Positions 11,351-21,597 of a stretch of 64,000 nucleotides of DNA are shown here, piece by piece. The position numbers and the translations under genes were made by a program. The stretch is taken from assembly GCA_033819885.1 (NCBI GenBank), contig JAQYUZ010000034.1, positions 1 through 64,000 of the forward strand. Reading direction: 5' to 3'. Source of the DNA: Microbotryomycetes sp. JL201 (Eukaryota > Basidiomycota > Microbotryomycetes). Numbering within the stretch: position 1 is the stretch's first letter; each line of letters begins with the position of its first letter. The notes beneath the pieces were generated by a model. The model worked only from the letters and a program-made list of their open reading frames with translations. It had not been told where the DNA came from and searched no databases.

Positions 11351-12128
11351 ATGACGGTCGCGAGCGGCTCGTGGCCGCAGGCGCGCACCAAAGCCAGGTC
11401 ATTGTACCGCATGTGGTATCGCGCGGGTGCGTTCATGGCTGGTATGCTGGGCTGTGATTTTGCTGCTGACCTCAGTCGTGCCACGGCGCTTGCCGATTAC
11501 CATCTCGCCTTGGCCCGCCAGCACCTGAAATGTAAAGCGTGACGAAGAATGCAGCACACGCTCGACTCCAGCTGACCGCCTTGTCCTTGTTTTGAATTGG
11601 CGCGATTGTCATTGCAGCACTCAGCTCTATGCGCTCAACCTGCCAGCGTCTGCCATCCGTGCCAAAGTGCGCCAGGAGTTCGAGCGCAACGCGCTCGTCG
11701 ACGACCTCGAGGCGGCCGACATTCTGCTACACAAAGGCTACCAGGAGCTGCAAGAAGTGGGTGGTCTGACTGCGCCTACCGAAACTGGTCGAAGTAGCTG
11801 ATCGCCGACCTGCGCCGCTCGTCCCTTTCTGCTGGCTTAGACGGTCAATTGCTGGAAGATGGAGAGGTGAGTCAGACCGTGCTCTTGGCGCCTAAGGAAT
11901 GTCAGGCTCTGACACGACCTCGTCCAGCCACCTCATGCGTTGGTTTGCGAATGAAGAGGTCAGTTGCCCGCTTGCCACTCGGCCGCTCTTTGGCAGTGTG
12001 CTGACCACAGTCTCGTACGCTGTGTCCGTCGTCATTGACGAGCGCAGCTGCCGCCGCAACCAGACAATTTTCTGGATGCGTTCTACAGCTCGCGAGACGA
12101 TCCGCGGACAGTCAGGCCGACCGCGTAG
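11351..12128 (+). CDS. NDUFA6: NADH:ubiquinone oxidoreductase LYR subunit NDUFA6 (B14)
   Basis: This is an accessory subunit of mitochondrial complex I in the LYR-motif family, which holds the mitochondrial acyl carrier protein. Exon 1 gives MTVASGSWPQAR followed by the LYR motif SLYRMWYR. Later exons give LYALNLP, the FERN...VDDLEAADILLHKG core, ETVNCWKMESHLMRWF, and the end PDNFLDAFYSSRDD. This assembly needs introns at about 11756-11840, 11867-11929 and 11956-12046, all GT-AG, and it reproduces the family order closely. The stop is TAG 12126. The first intron (about 11427-11617) has a strong GTGCGT donor and a TTGCAG acceptor, but the simple join is out of phase, so the exon 1/2 junction is unresolved. 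Confidence 0.85.
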
Positions 12129-12385
12129 TTCTTCCTGTGCCATGTTGATCAGTACATTACCTAGTTTGCTTTCCTTTTTACGACACGGAAAACAAAACCG
12201 TGTGAGCTCGTCAATCACATGCACGTTCAGCCCCACTGGAACAGGCCGTCTCGCATGAATTCTCTTTTCGCGTTGCAAACAGATCAGACTGAAGAGTTGC
12301 AGTCAAAGGCCAGCGAGGCACGCTATTTCATATACTGACAGACTTTTATCTGTGCGAGCATAACAGCGTTCGGCAACTAGCACGT

Positions 12386-13392
12386 TCAATCAACGCGCTT
12401 GTCTGAAGGCTTCTGGCTCGTAGCGGCCAAGGCGTCGTACTCTTTCTGCAGTTGTTTGAGTTTCTCGCTGTCGCTCGATGAACCGACGCCCTGCAGTCGC
12501 GAGTGCAGCGAGTCAGCCGTTGCGTTTCTGCCCCTCCCCAAATACACAGCTTACGGCGCCCTTGCTCTTGAGGATGGCCAAGTCTTCCTGCGCTTTGATC
12601 AAGTCGAGTACGAGACTGTACGTGCGCGACAGAATCAAGCTAAGGAAAAGCGTAAAGCCGTGCTGAGGATCGTCAAGATGTCAGGGGCCATGTGACACCG
12701 CAACAGGGCTGTCGAGCTTAGTCTTACAAGGTAGAAGTTGCGTTCTGAAATGGAAAAAATCTTGATTACGTGAGCACGGGTTTTGATGCACATAGCCGCT
12801 TTGGCGACTGACCCGACAAGAACTTGCGCGAGCGGTAGTCTGTTTCTGCGCGTAAATCGGTTCGCGCTCCGCTGTATGTGTTTTGTTTATACGCAAAACA
12901 TTACGTCGTGGTTAGCCGACTGAGTGACAGTCTTGCTCGGGCTGCTCTTTACAGCGTGGCCCACTCATGCCAGCTTACGTCTCTTTTGATAGTTGTCCTT
13001 CGCGTTGTATTTTCTAAAGAGCAGTCAATAGCCGGGCGCCAGAGAGTCAGTTGCGATAGAATCGGTCTCGGAGGCTTGTGCGCGCTTGCTGCAGCGTGTC
13101 TGTTGCAGCGATGACGTACGAGCATGTGGTTGACCTGTGGGTGACGGTCGTCAGAGCCGCTGAATCTGCCTCTCATAGAGCGAAAGAAGTGACTGACTGC
13201 GTCGACAAACAACAATGTGACAAAGATGAACGAGATCTTGAGCGCAAACAGGGCCTTTGCGACGAGCTTTGACTGGGCGACGGCCTTGAACAGAGCCCTC
13301 CGCCAGGTGAATGGCAACGGGATGATCAAGACGATGAACACGACAATCTCAAACACGAGGAGCGCAAATGCCAGTTGGTTGTACAGGGCCAT
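12386..13392 (-). CDS. BAP31/Yet-family ER membrane protein
   Basis: BAP31 (Yet1-3 in yeast) is an ER membrane chaperone or sorting factor. The protein starts MALYNQLAFALLVFE, has a hydrophobic segment, then the highly conserved PLPFTWRRALFK, a second membrane segment (LFALKISFIFVTLLF) and VDAVSHFFRSMR. A later exon carries RKYNAKDNYQKRR, equivalent to the family RKFYxQRN block. It is followed by a Lys/Glu-rich coiled-coil tail (SLVLDLIKAQEDLAIL...KLKQLQKEYDAL). The protein ends KPSDKRVD with TGA at 12386. Several introns separate these blocks and not all junctions were fixed. The neighbouring TFIIE-beta gene is divergent. Confidence 0.8.
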
Positions 13393-13687
13393 AGTCGCGG
13401 GCTGGGCAGTGGATGAGGAGGAAGCGAGGCGAGGCGCTGTGCGGTCAAAGCTCTGACGCTTTCACTGTCATTGGACACGTCACTCGCCCTGAAACGCCGG
13501 CGACGACGTCCAGCGCAGCACGCTCAGACCGAATACACCATATACAAAACAGTCGAGACTTGTGTCCTGCGCACAGCAAGGGTGGGCGCGCGAGACCGGC
13601 ACACGCTCGCTCAGTCGGTCCGTCAAAACGGACTGCACTGGCCGCGCCGGGTGACGGACAACGTAGACCCTTCTGCAGGGCTGAAAC

Positions 13688-14644
13688 ATGGACACGTCAT
13701 CTCAACTAGCGACTCCTGCCGAGAGCCAGGCCGCTGCTGCCGCGTCACCGTCGTCCATCATCGGCCGGCATTGGGCAACTCAGCTGCTTCATGCCGTCGA
13801 CTACCTCAAGCAGCACGCCAATCCTATCAGGCTCGAGGAACTCGCAATCAGGTCCGGCGTAGAGGCCCTTTTGTCCAATCCACAGCTGCTTCAGTCGTTC
13901 CAAAACCATGAGCGCGTTCTGGTCGATGACCGCCTCGGCCTGTACAGCTACAAGGTGAATCCCAAACACCATTCCCATCACAACGGCACATCATTTCATA
14001 ACAGTATCTGACAACCAGAAAATCTCATTCGTACAGCCTGACTACGTTTTACGCTCCAAAGCCGACCTCGTATCGCTCCTGCGCGTCCACGCCACTCGCG
14101 GCGGATTCGCTGTCAAAATTTTGCGCGAGTCTTGGCCTCAGGTCAACAACGCGATAGAAGAGCTCGAACGCGAAGGAAAATTGTTTGTCATGCGCACAGG
14201 CGGGTCTGGCGAGCGAGAAGGTCAGATGAAAGCCGTCTATCTGAACGAGATGCCCGAGCAGGACCCGATTGACAAGGGTCAGTACCACAAGGCGGGGCAG
14301 TAAACACGCCCAGTGCAAGGCAAAGCTGAACTATGTTTTGCATTCAACACGGCAGAGTTCCGCGACTTGTGGTCAACTCTAAAGACACCGATCGAAGACG
14401 AGCTAGCAAATGAGCTGCGATCAGGTACGTCCAGAGAGTGTGCGCCCTCAGCCCTCGTCACGGCAGCTGACGCGGCAACATCGTAGCTGGTCTGTCCGCG
14501 GCCAGCGCTGCATCAAAGCCAGCGCCCGTTGTCGTCAAAAAGAAAGCAAAAGGTCGTAAATCGTCCAACAGGAGGGTCAAGATCGTCAACACACATCTGC
14601 GTGGTCAAGTGGATCTCACGCGCCCGTCCACATCGAACTCGTAA
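13688..14644 (+). CDS. TFA2: Transcription initiation factor IIE subunit beta
   Basis: TFIIE beta binds TFIIE alpha and helps recruit and control TFIIH at RNA polymerase II promoters. The N-terminus is Ala/Ser-rich. Two winged-helix regions follow (HWATQLLHAVDYLKQHANP...; DYVLRSKADLVSLLRVH...REGKLFVMRT), and the EFRDLWSTLKTPIEDEL block is typical of the family. The C-terminus is the basic KKKAKGRKSSNRRVKIVNTH segment. Introns are 13955-14036, 14278-14355 and 14425-14486, each GT-AG with in-phase joins. The stop is TAA 14642. The protein is about 245 residues, close to fungal Tfa2 relatives once their longer tails are discounted. Confidence 0.88.
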
Positions 14645-14744
14645 TCCTTCAGGACGATTCTCGGCGACATTGTCTATCGTGTTGTTGTATGCTTACGATT
14701 TCAATCTCATCACGGATCGAGCTATCAAGCATAGTTCTAAAAGC

Positions 14745-16076
14745 TCATTCGGCAGCCAGCTCCTTCGCTTGATGCAATTTTTCGAGCAGCTCGCAGTTCT
14801 CGGACGCGCTAAAAGGAAAGCACCGCAGACACACTCGTCGGCGACGCCAGTTCTGTGCATCCATGCAAGCGCGGAACATGCAAAGATGTTGCTTGATATC
14901 AGCGACATGTTCGAGCTGGTCATAGAAGAATGCTTGAGACTCGCCACAAAGCCGCACACGCACGTCCAGTCCCCTTCTTGAACGACCATCGGTCCAGTAT
15001 TGCCCGTATTGATTAGGGGTTTGGCATTTACTGGTACAAGAGATGCGGTTTGCCCAGCGGTAGGGATGCGCCCATCATGCAATGCCGCGATGTGCTCGAG
15101 CTCAGCTCGTGTGAGGACGACCGGAACGTTGACAATTTCAACCAACATGCTTGACGACTTTTCCTGCTCGAACGTTGAGAGCTCGTACCGCGCAAAGCTC
15201 GCCGCCGGATGCGAGCTGGCGCAAGTGTACGCTCGGTGGACACGTGGCCTGGTATGCAAGTCTTCAGAGAATGGCTTGAAGCCGTGTGCGAGGGCTGGAC
15301 TCTCAGGAGGCGTTGGCGGCAAGTCCAGCGAGGTCGCCGCAGGCTTGAGCGACCACCTGTCGTGCATCACGCGTTCGGTCGCGGCCATTCCAAGCAATTC
15401 AGAGTTTTTGGTCCAGTCTGACTGAGACTCGTTGCTGTGGTGGCCGTGTCGCATGGCGTCTGAAGTGGCGTTATTCCACATGTTTGAGCGCTCGCTGCCA
15501 GCAATCGTGCGTGATCTGCGCAAAAGAGGAGGCTGTGCCGGTCTTGTGCGCCATTCCGATGTGCCAAAAGGTGTCGGTGCCAAGCTCTCGTCCTCTCGCC
15601 TCGGATCCGGATGGAAGTCACTCCATTTTGGAAACAGGCGTGGACTTGATGTTCTCTGCAGGCTCTGTGTCGTCCCTGGGTGTGAGCTCGGGTGTTGTCG
15701 CATGTGGAGCAATCAAAAATGCACGATGTGACGACAAAAGTTCTGCGTTCGGCGAGTTGTGACTCGGACTCTTCCACTCGCCATGCAGCGCATTGCATGA
15801 GCTCGCCTGATTCGGTGGCTCAAATCCGGCGTGATTATTCCAATTGAGATTTTGGGGACTTGCTTGAACGTTGCGCAATCTGTTGCGGAGCCTCCTGTTT
15901 TCTTCGAGTTGCATACGTGTCGCTGCCCGATTATTCTCCGGAGAGCAGAGACCATTCGATGATGATATGAGATTAACGCCTGCTCTTACCAGGGACGGTC
16001 GCGATGCTGTGTCTAGATGGCCTAGCATTGCTGCGCACGTAGTTCCCGCGCTACCAGAAAGCGCGGGCCAGCCCAT
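14745..16076 (-). CDS. RanBP2-type zinc-finger protein
   Basis: Near the C-terminus, splicing an intron (about 14860-14955) joins EGDWTCVCGF to NWRRRRVCLRC. This gives the exact RanBP2 pattern W-x-C-x2(1)-C-x-N-x6-C-x2-C, a finger that binds ubiquitin or single-stranded RNA. The rest is Ser/Pro/Asn-rich and probably disordered, with an LPPTPPESP segment. A 49-nt GT-AG intron at 15676-15724 joins the two long reading frames in phase. The start at 16076 (MGWPALSG) leaves only 36 bp to the divergent PDI start, so a downstream Met (for example MLGHLD) may be the real one. The particular orthologue is not recognised. Confidence 0.7.
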
Positions 16077-16112
16077 GAATCTTTGCGTTCCACCACTCCT
16101 GACAAAAGAAGA

Positions 16113-18503
16113 ATGCGGCCCGCAAGAACATTTGCGTCGCTCGCGGCCCTTTTTGCAGCAGTCGCGTTCGCGTCGGACGTGATTGATTTGAACCAGAGCA
16201 ACTTCAAGGACGTGGCGGACCAGCCGCTGTCGCTGATCGAGTTCTTCGCGCCCTGGTACGCCCGCTATCCGTTTCTTCAGCCTGATTCTGTCCTGGCCGC
16301 AGCTCTATTTCGCCGCATTCAAGCGTGTCATCGTGCGCGCTTGACTGCATGCGCATGTGCTTGCGCGTGCGACGTGGCTCGACGCGCTGACTGAGCCGAG
16401 ACGACGCGGGACGAGCGAGCATGCGTCCACTCGTGCCGCCTTTCTACGATCTTGCATCCCCGGAAAGTACTGCTGACGCTGTGTCAAATTTGGTTGCACG
16501 CAGGTGCGGTCACTGCAAGGCACTCGCTCCTCACGTAAGCATCCCTCGTTGGCTGTCAAGGATAATTTTCCGTCGGGAGGGACCGTCATTGTCACCAGTG
16601 CTCTGACAAGCGATTCACGACTTTTTATTGGTAGTATGAAGAGGCCGCGACTGCCCTGAAGGATCAAGGCATCACCCTTGCAAAGGTCGACTGCACAGTC
16701 GAGGCAGACTTGTGCGGTGCACATGGTGTCCAAGGCTACCCGTGAGTTGTCGGCTCGTATACGTGACGCGTGCACGCTCCAGGCTCGACGTGTGCTTGGA
16801 CGAGTGGCTCATGTCGCGTCGGCCTCGCAGGACCCTCAAAGTCTTCCGCAAGGGCGAGTCTTCAGAGTATGGCGGATCTCGCAAGACGGACGGCATCGGT
16901 GAGTCCTGGTCATTGTCAATGACACGTGGCGCACCGCATCTTTCGCTGACAACGTGGGTCCCCGTCGGCTTCGCGCACCGCCAGTCTCCTACATGAAAAA
17001 GTAAGAATTGCCATGCAATCAGTTGCTGCTCAGGCCTGACAAATTTTGCTTCGCTGCGCTTTCTAGGCAAGCTCTGCCTGCAGTCTCGGACGTCACGTCA
17101 GCCAACCACGACGAGTTCAAAGCTGCGGATCGCATCGTCATGATCGCATACCTGGACGAGTCGGACAGCAAAAACAAGGCTGCTTTCTCCGACTTTGCTG
17201 ACGTACACCGCGACGACTATTTGTTTGGCATCTCGACCGACTCGGCTATTGCTGCTGGAGTCACTCCCCCTGCCGTTGTCCTGTACAAGACATTCGATGA
17301 AGGTCGCAATGACTACACAGGCGAGATTGCCGCCGACAAGCTGGCATCTTTCGCCAAGGAACACGCCGTGCCGCTGCTCGACGAGATCTCGCCCGACAAC
17401 TTTGCCATGTACGCAGAGGCTGGGCTTCCTCTCGCCTACATCTTCGTCGAGTCCACCAACGCCAAGCGCGCCGAGATCACAAAGGCCATCGAGCCCGTTG
17501 CGCGCGACTACAAGGGCAAGGTCAACTTTGTCTGGATTGATTCGAACAAGGTGCGCAGATCCACGAGAGCTTGACAGGCGGCTTTCATCAAAGTACCTCT
17601 GACTCATCTGGCTCCAATGACCGCCACATTAGTTTGCCGATCACGCCAAATCACTCAACTTGGCCGAGCCCAAATGGCCTGCATTTGCTATCCAAGACAT
17701 TGCGGCTATGACCAAGTACCCGCTTGATCAGTCGCAAGCCGTCGACGAGAAGCACGTTCGCGCATTTGTCAAGGACTTTGTTGCGGGCAAAATCAAGCCT
17801 TCCATCAAGAGTGAAAAGATTCCCACGACTCAGGATGAGCCCGTCTACGTTCTCGTGGCCGATGAGTTTGACAAAGTCGTTGATGACAAGAGCAAGGACT
17901 TGTTTGTCGAATTTTACGCTCCTTGGTGCGGACAGTGAGTTGACAGCCGGCAAAGCACCTGTTGTTCCACCTGGCTGAGATGCTTCTCGATCCGCCCATC
18001 AGCTGCAAGAAGCTCAAGCCTACTTGGGACTCGCTTGGCGAGAAGTACGCCAATGTTAAGTCAAAGATTGTCATTGCCAAATTTGATGCGACCGAGAACG
18101 ACGTGCCCTCGACGGCAGGCTTCCGTATCTCTGGTTTCCGTGAGTCTCGTCTTTCCGCAATAGTGATCAGCGCTGACTGCGCGCATCCTGTGTGCAGCCA
18201 CGATCAAGTTCCGTCCTGCTGGCTCGTCTGACTGGATCTCGTACGAGGGAGATCGCTCGCTTGAATCGTAAGTCGCAAATCGTACTTGCCCCGTCATTCA
18301 AGCTGTCCGAGCTTTGCGTCTGACCTGGCCTCCCGCCGCAGGCTTGTCGAATTTGTCGAGACGAACGCCACCAATGACGTGAGCACCCCCGACGAGTTGC
18401 CGTCACCTGAAGGCGAAACCGTGGTCAAGAGCCCGCACGACGAGCTCGTGAGTTGTTTTCCCTCTCGAAACGAGCTGGCATGCTCACTCATTACATGCAG
18501 TGA
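16113..18503 (+). CDS. PDI1: Protein disulfide isomerase (ER, HDEL)
   Basis: An ER luminal oxidoreductase that forms and shuffles disulfides. It opens with a signal peptide (MRPARTFASLAALFAAVAFA), then the a domain with an APW-CGHC active site assembled across intron 1. The b and b' domains follow, then the a' domain with APWCGHCKKLKP, also split by an intron. The tail ends in HDEL. Exons read as 16113-16255, 16504-16534, 16635-16741, 16831-16898, 16985-17000 (a 16-nt microexon), 17067-17550, 17633-17934, 18003-18139, 18198-18267, 18342-18447 and 18501-18503, all GT-AG and in phase. The last intron (18448-18500) separates the HDEL codons from the TGA stop, so exon 11 codes nothing but the stop. 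Intron 1 (248 nt) is unusually long here. Confidence 0.92.
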
Positions 18504-18632
18504 ATCAAAGGCGTCGACGCAAGCCAGCTGAGTGTCTAGCGGACTCGTGCTGGCCCATTGTTGTTTAGATTGCATTTTCCGTTCGTTTATCTAGTCTAGT
18601 GCGCTGCAAATGACCAAAAACAATATATCCCT

Positions 18633-18973
18633 TTCGTGTATTTTGGAGAGCATGTCTGTTTGAGTGTCATGGACTCTTCAACCCACCAGAGTCGTTAGAC
18701 TGCGTGGCGCTTGGATCCTGAGCGCTTGCTCCGCTTCGTGCAGAGCTCAATCGTAACACATGTGCTTTCTTGACTCGAATTGGATTGACTCGGCGTAAAA
18801 GACTATTCGCTGAGGACAAGCTTCGCGCTTGGCCGGCTCGATTGTCAGATGAAGGCTTCTAGTCTTGTCATTTTTTTAAGATTAGACCTCAAATCAGATA
18901 GGACTACCCGCTGAACTTCAGCATATCAATAAGCGGAGGACGAGGCACTAACAAGGATTCCCCTAGTAACGGA
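18633..18973 (+). pseudogene. Stranded rDNA fragment: 3' end of 5.8S, ITS2, 5' end of 28S
   Basis: Around 18640-18690 the sequence matches the 3' end of 5.8S rRNA (GAGAGCATGTCTGTTTGAG, then TGTCATG and TCTTCAACCC). Around 18885-18973 it matches the 28S 5' end (GACCTCAAATCAG, GGACTACCCGCTGAACTT, CAGCATATCAATAAGCGGAG, then ACTAACAAGGATTCCCCTAG). The ~195 bases between are the size and composition of ITS2. The pieces are colinear, so this is one contiguous rDNA fragment, same strand as the Hrp1-like gene and ending ~50 bp before its ATG. Compared with standard rRNA it has a handful of changes, several of them C-to-T or G-to-A. It cannot make functional rRNA because it is truncated at both ends. 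Confidence 0.9.
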
Positions 18974-19021
18974 GCGCGCGATATCGCATTTTGGCCACCC
19001 CCCCTCCCGCAAAACCTCACA

Positions 19022-21331
19022 ATGAGCGGCTCAGCGGCAGCATCGGGCGGCAACAACAATTGGGACGACCTCTACGGCGACCTGTACGGTGATGATGGTG
19101 AGTGCGCATTTGGCGAAAACGCGATCGAAACCGAGCTTGTTGTAGCATGACCACGCCGATGCACGGGCTAACGATGCGGCAATTGCGTCGTCCACGCACT
19201 GTCCCTAGAGCCTCAAAGCACGGGAGGAGACGTACAATCGGCGGCAGGCGGCTCGGCTGGCGCGTCAGCGCCTGAACCTGCGGCCGCAACGGCGACTGGC
19301 GTCCCCAACGCGACACCGACAGGCGCGCCCAGCGCACCTCCGAGTCTACCGGTCAATCCTGCAGTGCAGCCGCTACCGGTGCAGAACCAGTACCAGCCTC
19401 AGCAGCAGTCGGCCCCGATGGCAGTCGACGGCGCCCGCGCGCCGTCTACCCAGCGACCGACCGACACGCCAGACGAAGGGTAAGTTGACCAGTGCTTACT
19501 GACCCATTAAGGCACCATTGCGTCCTCAAGTATGGCTCCCTCATTGAGCCTGTGCCTTTGCAAGGCGAAAGTTGTGGCTTCACGACCGGCCCCCCATGGC
19601 ACAGTCTGAAACGTAGCATTAGACCCAAGTCTCTCTAGAGCTCTCTAGTCTATGCCGTCTCCGACCCTCGGAAACTAGTCTGGCCGTCCGCAAGCTAGGC
19701 TCCTCGCGAGCGCCTAGAACGTTTGTATCGTCGTTCAACATATCACTTGGCCAGAGCTATGTACAACTCAATAATGTTCTAGGACTAGCAGCTGATTTTG
19801 CCACGACGGTGTCCATTCTCAACATCTTTCTGTTTCTCTTTCTCGTCTCGTCACTGCCCCACTCATTGGTACGCTGTTGTGATCAAAAATTGACGAGGAT
19901 AGGAAAATGTTTATCGGAGGTCTCAACTGGGACACGACAGATGGTGAGCTGCTCGACTTCTGCCACTCTCGAGGCCGTCCCGAAAGACATTTTCTCCTGA
20001 CTTCTGCGCCCTCGCCCAGAATCACTACGAATGTACTTTGAGCAGTTCGGACCAGTCACACATAGCATGATCATGCGTGATGCTGAGACTGGTCGCTCAC
20101 GTGGTTTCGCGTTCCTGACGTTTGAAGACCCGAAATCTGTCGACGCTGTGCTCAGCAAAGGCAGGGAACATTTCCTAGACGGCAAACTGGTATGAGCGAG
20201 CAAAGTTATCAAGTCATCGGAAGTACTCATTGGGGTTACGCTGTAGATTGATCCGAAGAAGGCGGTACCTCGTGCCGAAGCGCAGAAATCCGACAAATTG
20301 TTTGTGCGAGCGCTGCCCGCCACTTGCACGCCCGACTCTTTCAAACAATACTGGCGCCAGTTCGGCAACGTGACGGATGCCACTCTTATGATGGACAAGG
20401 AAACCGGTCGCCACCGAGGGTTCGGCTTTGTCAATTATGATTCACGCGAGACGGTCGAAAAGGTTCTGGCTGCAGCTCCTCATTACATGGACGGCCAATT
20501 GGTGAGTAAACGTACCTTTATTACTTCGTTAGCGAAGCTAGCAACTGATATGAGTGTTTTCCTTGACAGCTCGAAGTGAAACGAGCGCAAACAAAGGGTG
20601 AGGCCCGCCGCGCTGACTATGGCGTCAACACCAATCAATTCATGATGAACACCATGAACGGTGGTGGACCCGTCATCAATCCAAACGGACCTGCGGGTGG
20701 CGCAGGATTCGATCCGAACGCTATGAGCAAGATGTTTACCCAAATGGGCTGGGGTGGCTGGAATCCGATGATGATGGGCGGTATGATGGGCGGCATGGGC
20801 ATGAACATGGGCGGGTTTGGCATGCCTGGAATGATGGGCATGCCGGGCATGCCGACAATGGGCATGGGCGGAGCCGGGTTCGACGGCATGTCAATGGGAG
20901 CCGGAGCCGACGTATCGATGAACGCTGGTGGGTCACAGTGGACGGCACCGATGAATCAATCGATGCGAGGTGGCGGGCGAGGCGGCTTCCGAGGGTCCGG
21001 CCGGGGTGGACACCTCAACGCTCCTGTGAGTGCTGAGCAAGCCGTTTCTCTCTGAGATTCTCCTTTGATTATCAATCTCTCTCACCCTCATCCTTGTATG
21101 TGTCGCATAGACTGGCCCGGCGGCGATGCGCGGTCCAGCTTCAGGCGGTGCTACACCGGAGGGCGGTTCTGCCTCTCCCAGCGGAGGCAATGGTGCCGCG
21201 GCATCAGGCACCGGTCCGCAACGAAACAAGGGATCTGCTGCCGGCTACCACGTAGGTCTCTCCACGGTGACGTCTCGCCCTGCCGAATCTAATCAATACG
21301 CTTTGCGATCCTGCAGCCTTACTCTCGATGA
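19022..21331 (+). CDS. Two-RRM RNA-binding protein, Hrp1/DAZAP1/Musashi-like
   Basis: An hnRNP A/B-type protein of nuclear mRNA processing. The order is: acidic/Asn N-terminus (NNNWDDLYGDLYGDD), Ala/Pro/Gln-rich linker, RRM1 (RNP2 MFIGGLNW, RNP1 RGFAFLTF), RRM2 (LFVRALP, RGFGFVNY), a Met/Gly-rich low-complexity region, an RGG-type patch (RGGGRGGFRG), and the conserved-style end GYHPYSR. Introns are 19098-19208, 19480-19902, 19944-20019, 20190-20246, 20502-20569, 21026-21110 and 21252-21316. The stop is TGA 21329. The second intron is 423 nt, several times the local norm, and carries seven CTAG sites at 19635-19788. The rDNA fragment lies in the presumed 5' UTR or promoter. Hrp1 versus DAZAP1 orthology is not settled. 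Confidence 0.88.
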
Positions 21332-21597
21332 TATCCAAGTATGTGCAAGCGAGTTTGCTTCGTACAGTTTGTGCCGTGCATGTAATTCTGTTTGTAATTT
21401 GCTCAGCAAATTGGCTTCGGCAGCGATCACGTGCCACAAATGAAAGCGAAGATTCGTGGCGTAAAGGAGCGCATCTTATATAGATTATCGCGTCATGGGA
21501 GGTATGAGAGTCCAACTGAGTACTTTCCGCCGAGCACTGCAAATGAGTCTGGCGATCCGCAGCAAGTGACACTTTCTTCTTGCCATTGCGACTGCTC

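Noticed and set aside
18885-18973. Functional 28S rRNA gene
   Set aside because: Only the first ~88 bases of 28S are present and the sequence then diverges. The gene is truncated at both ends together with 5.8S and ITS2.
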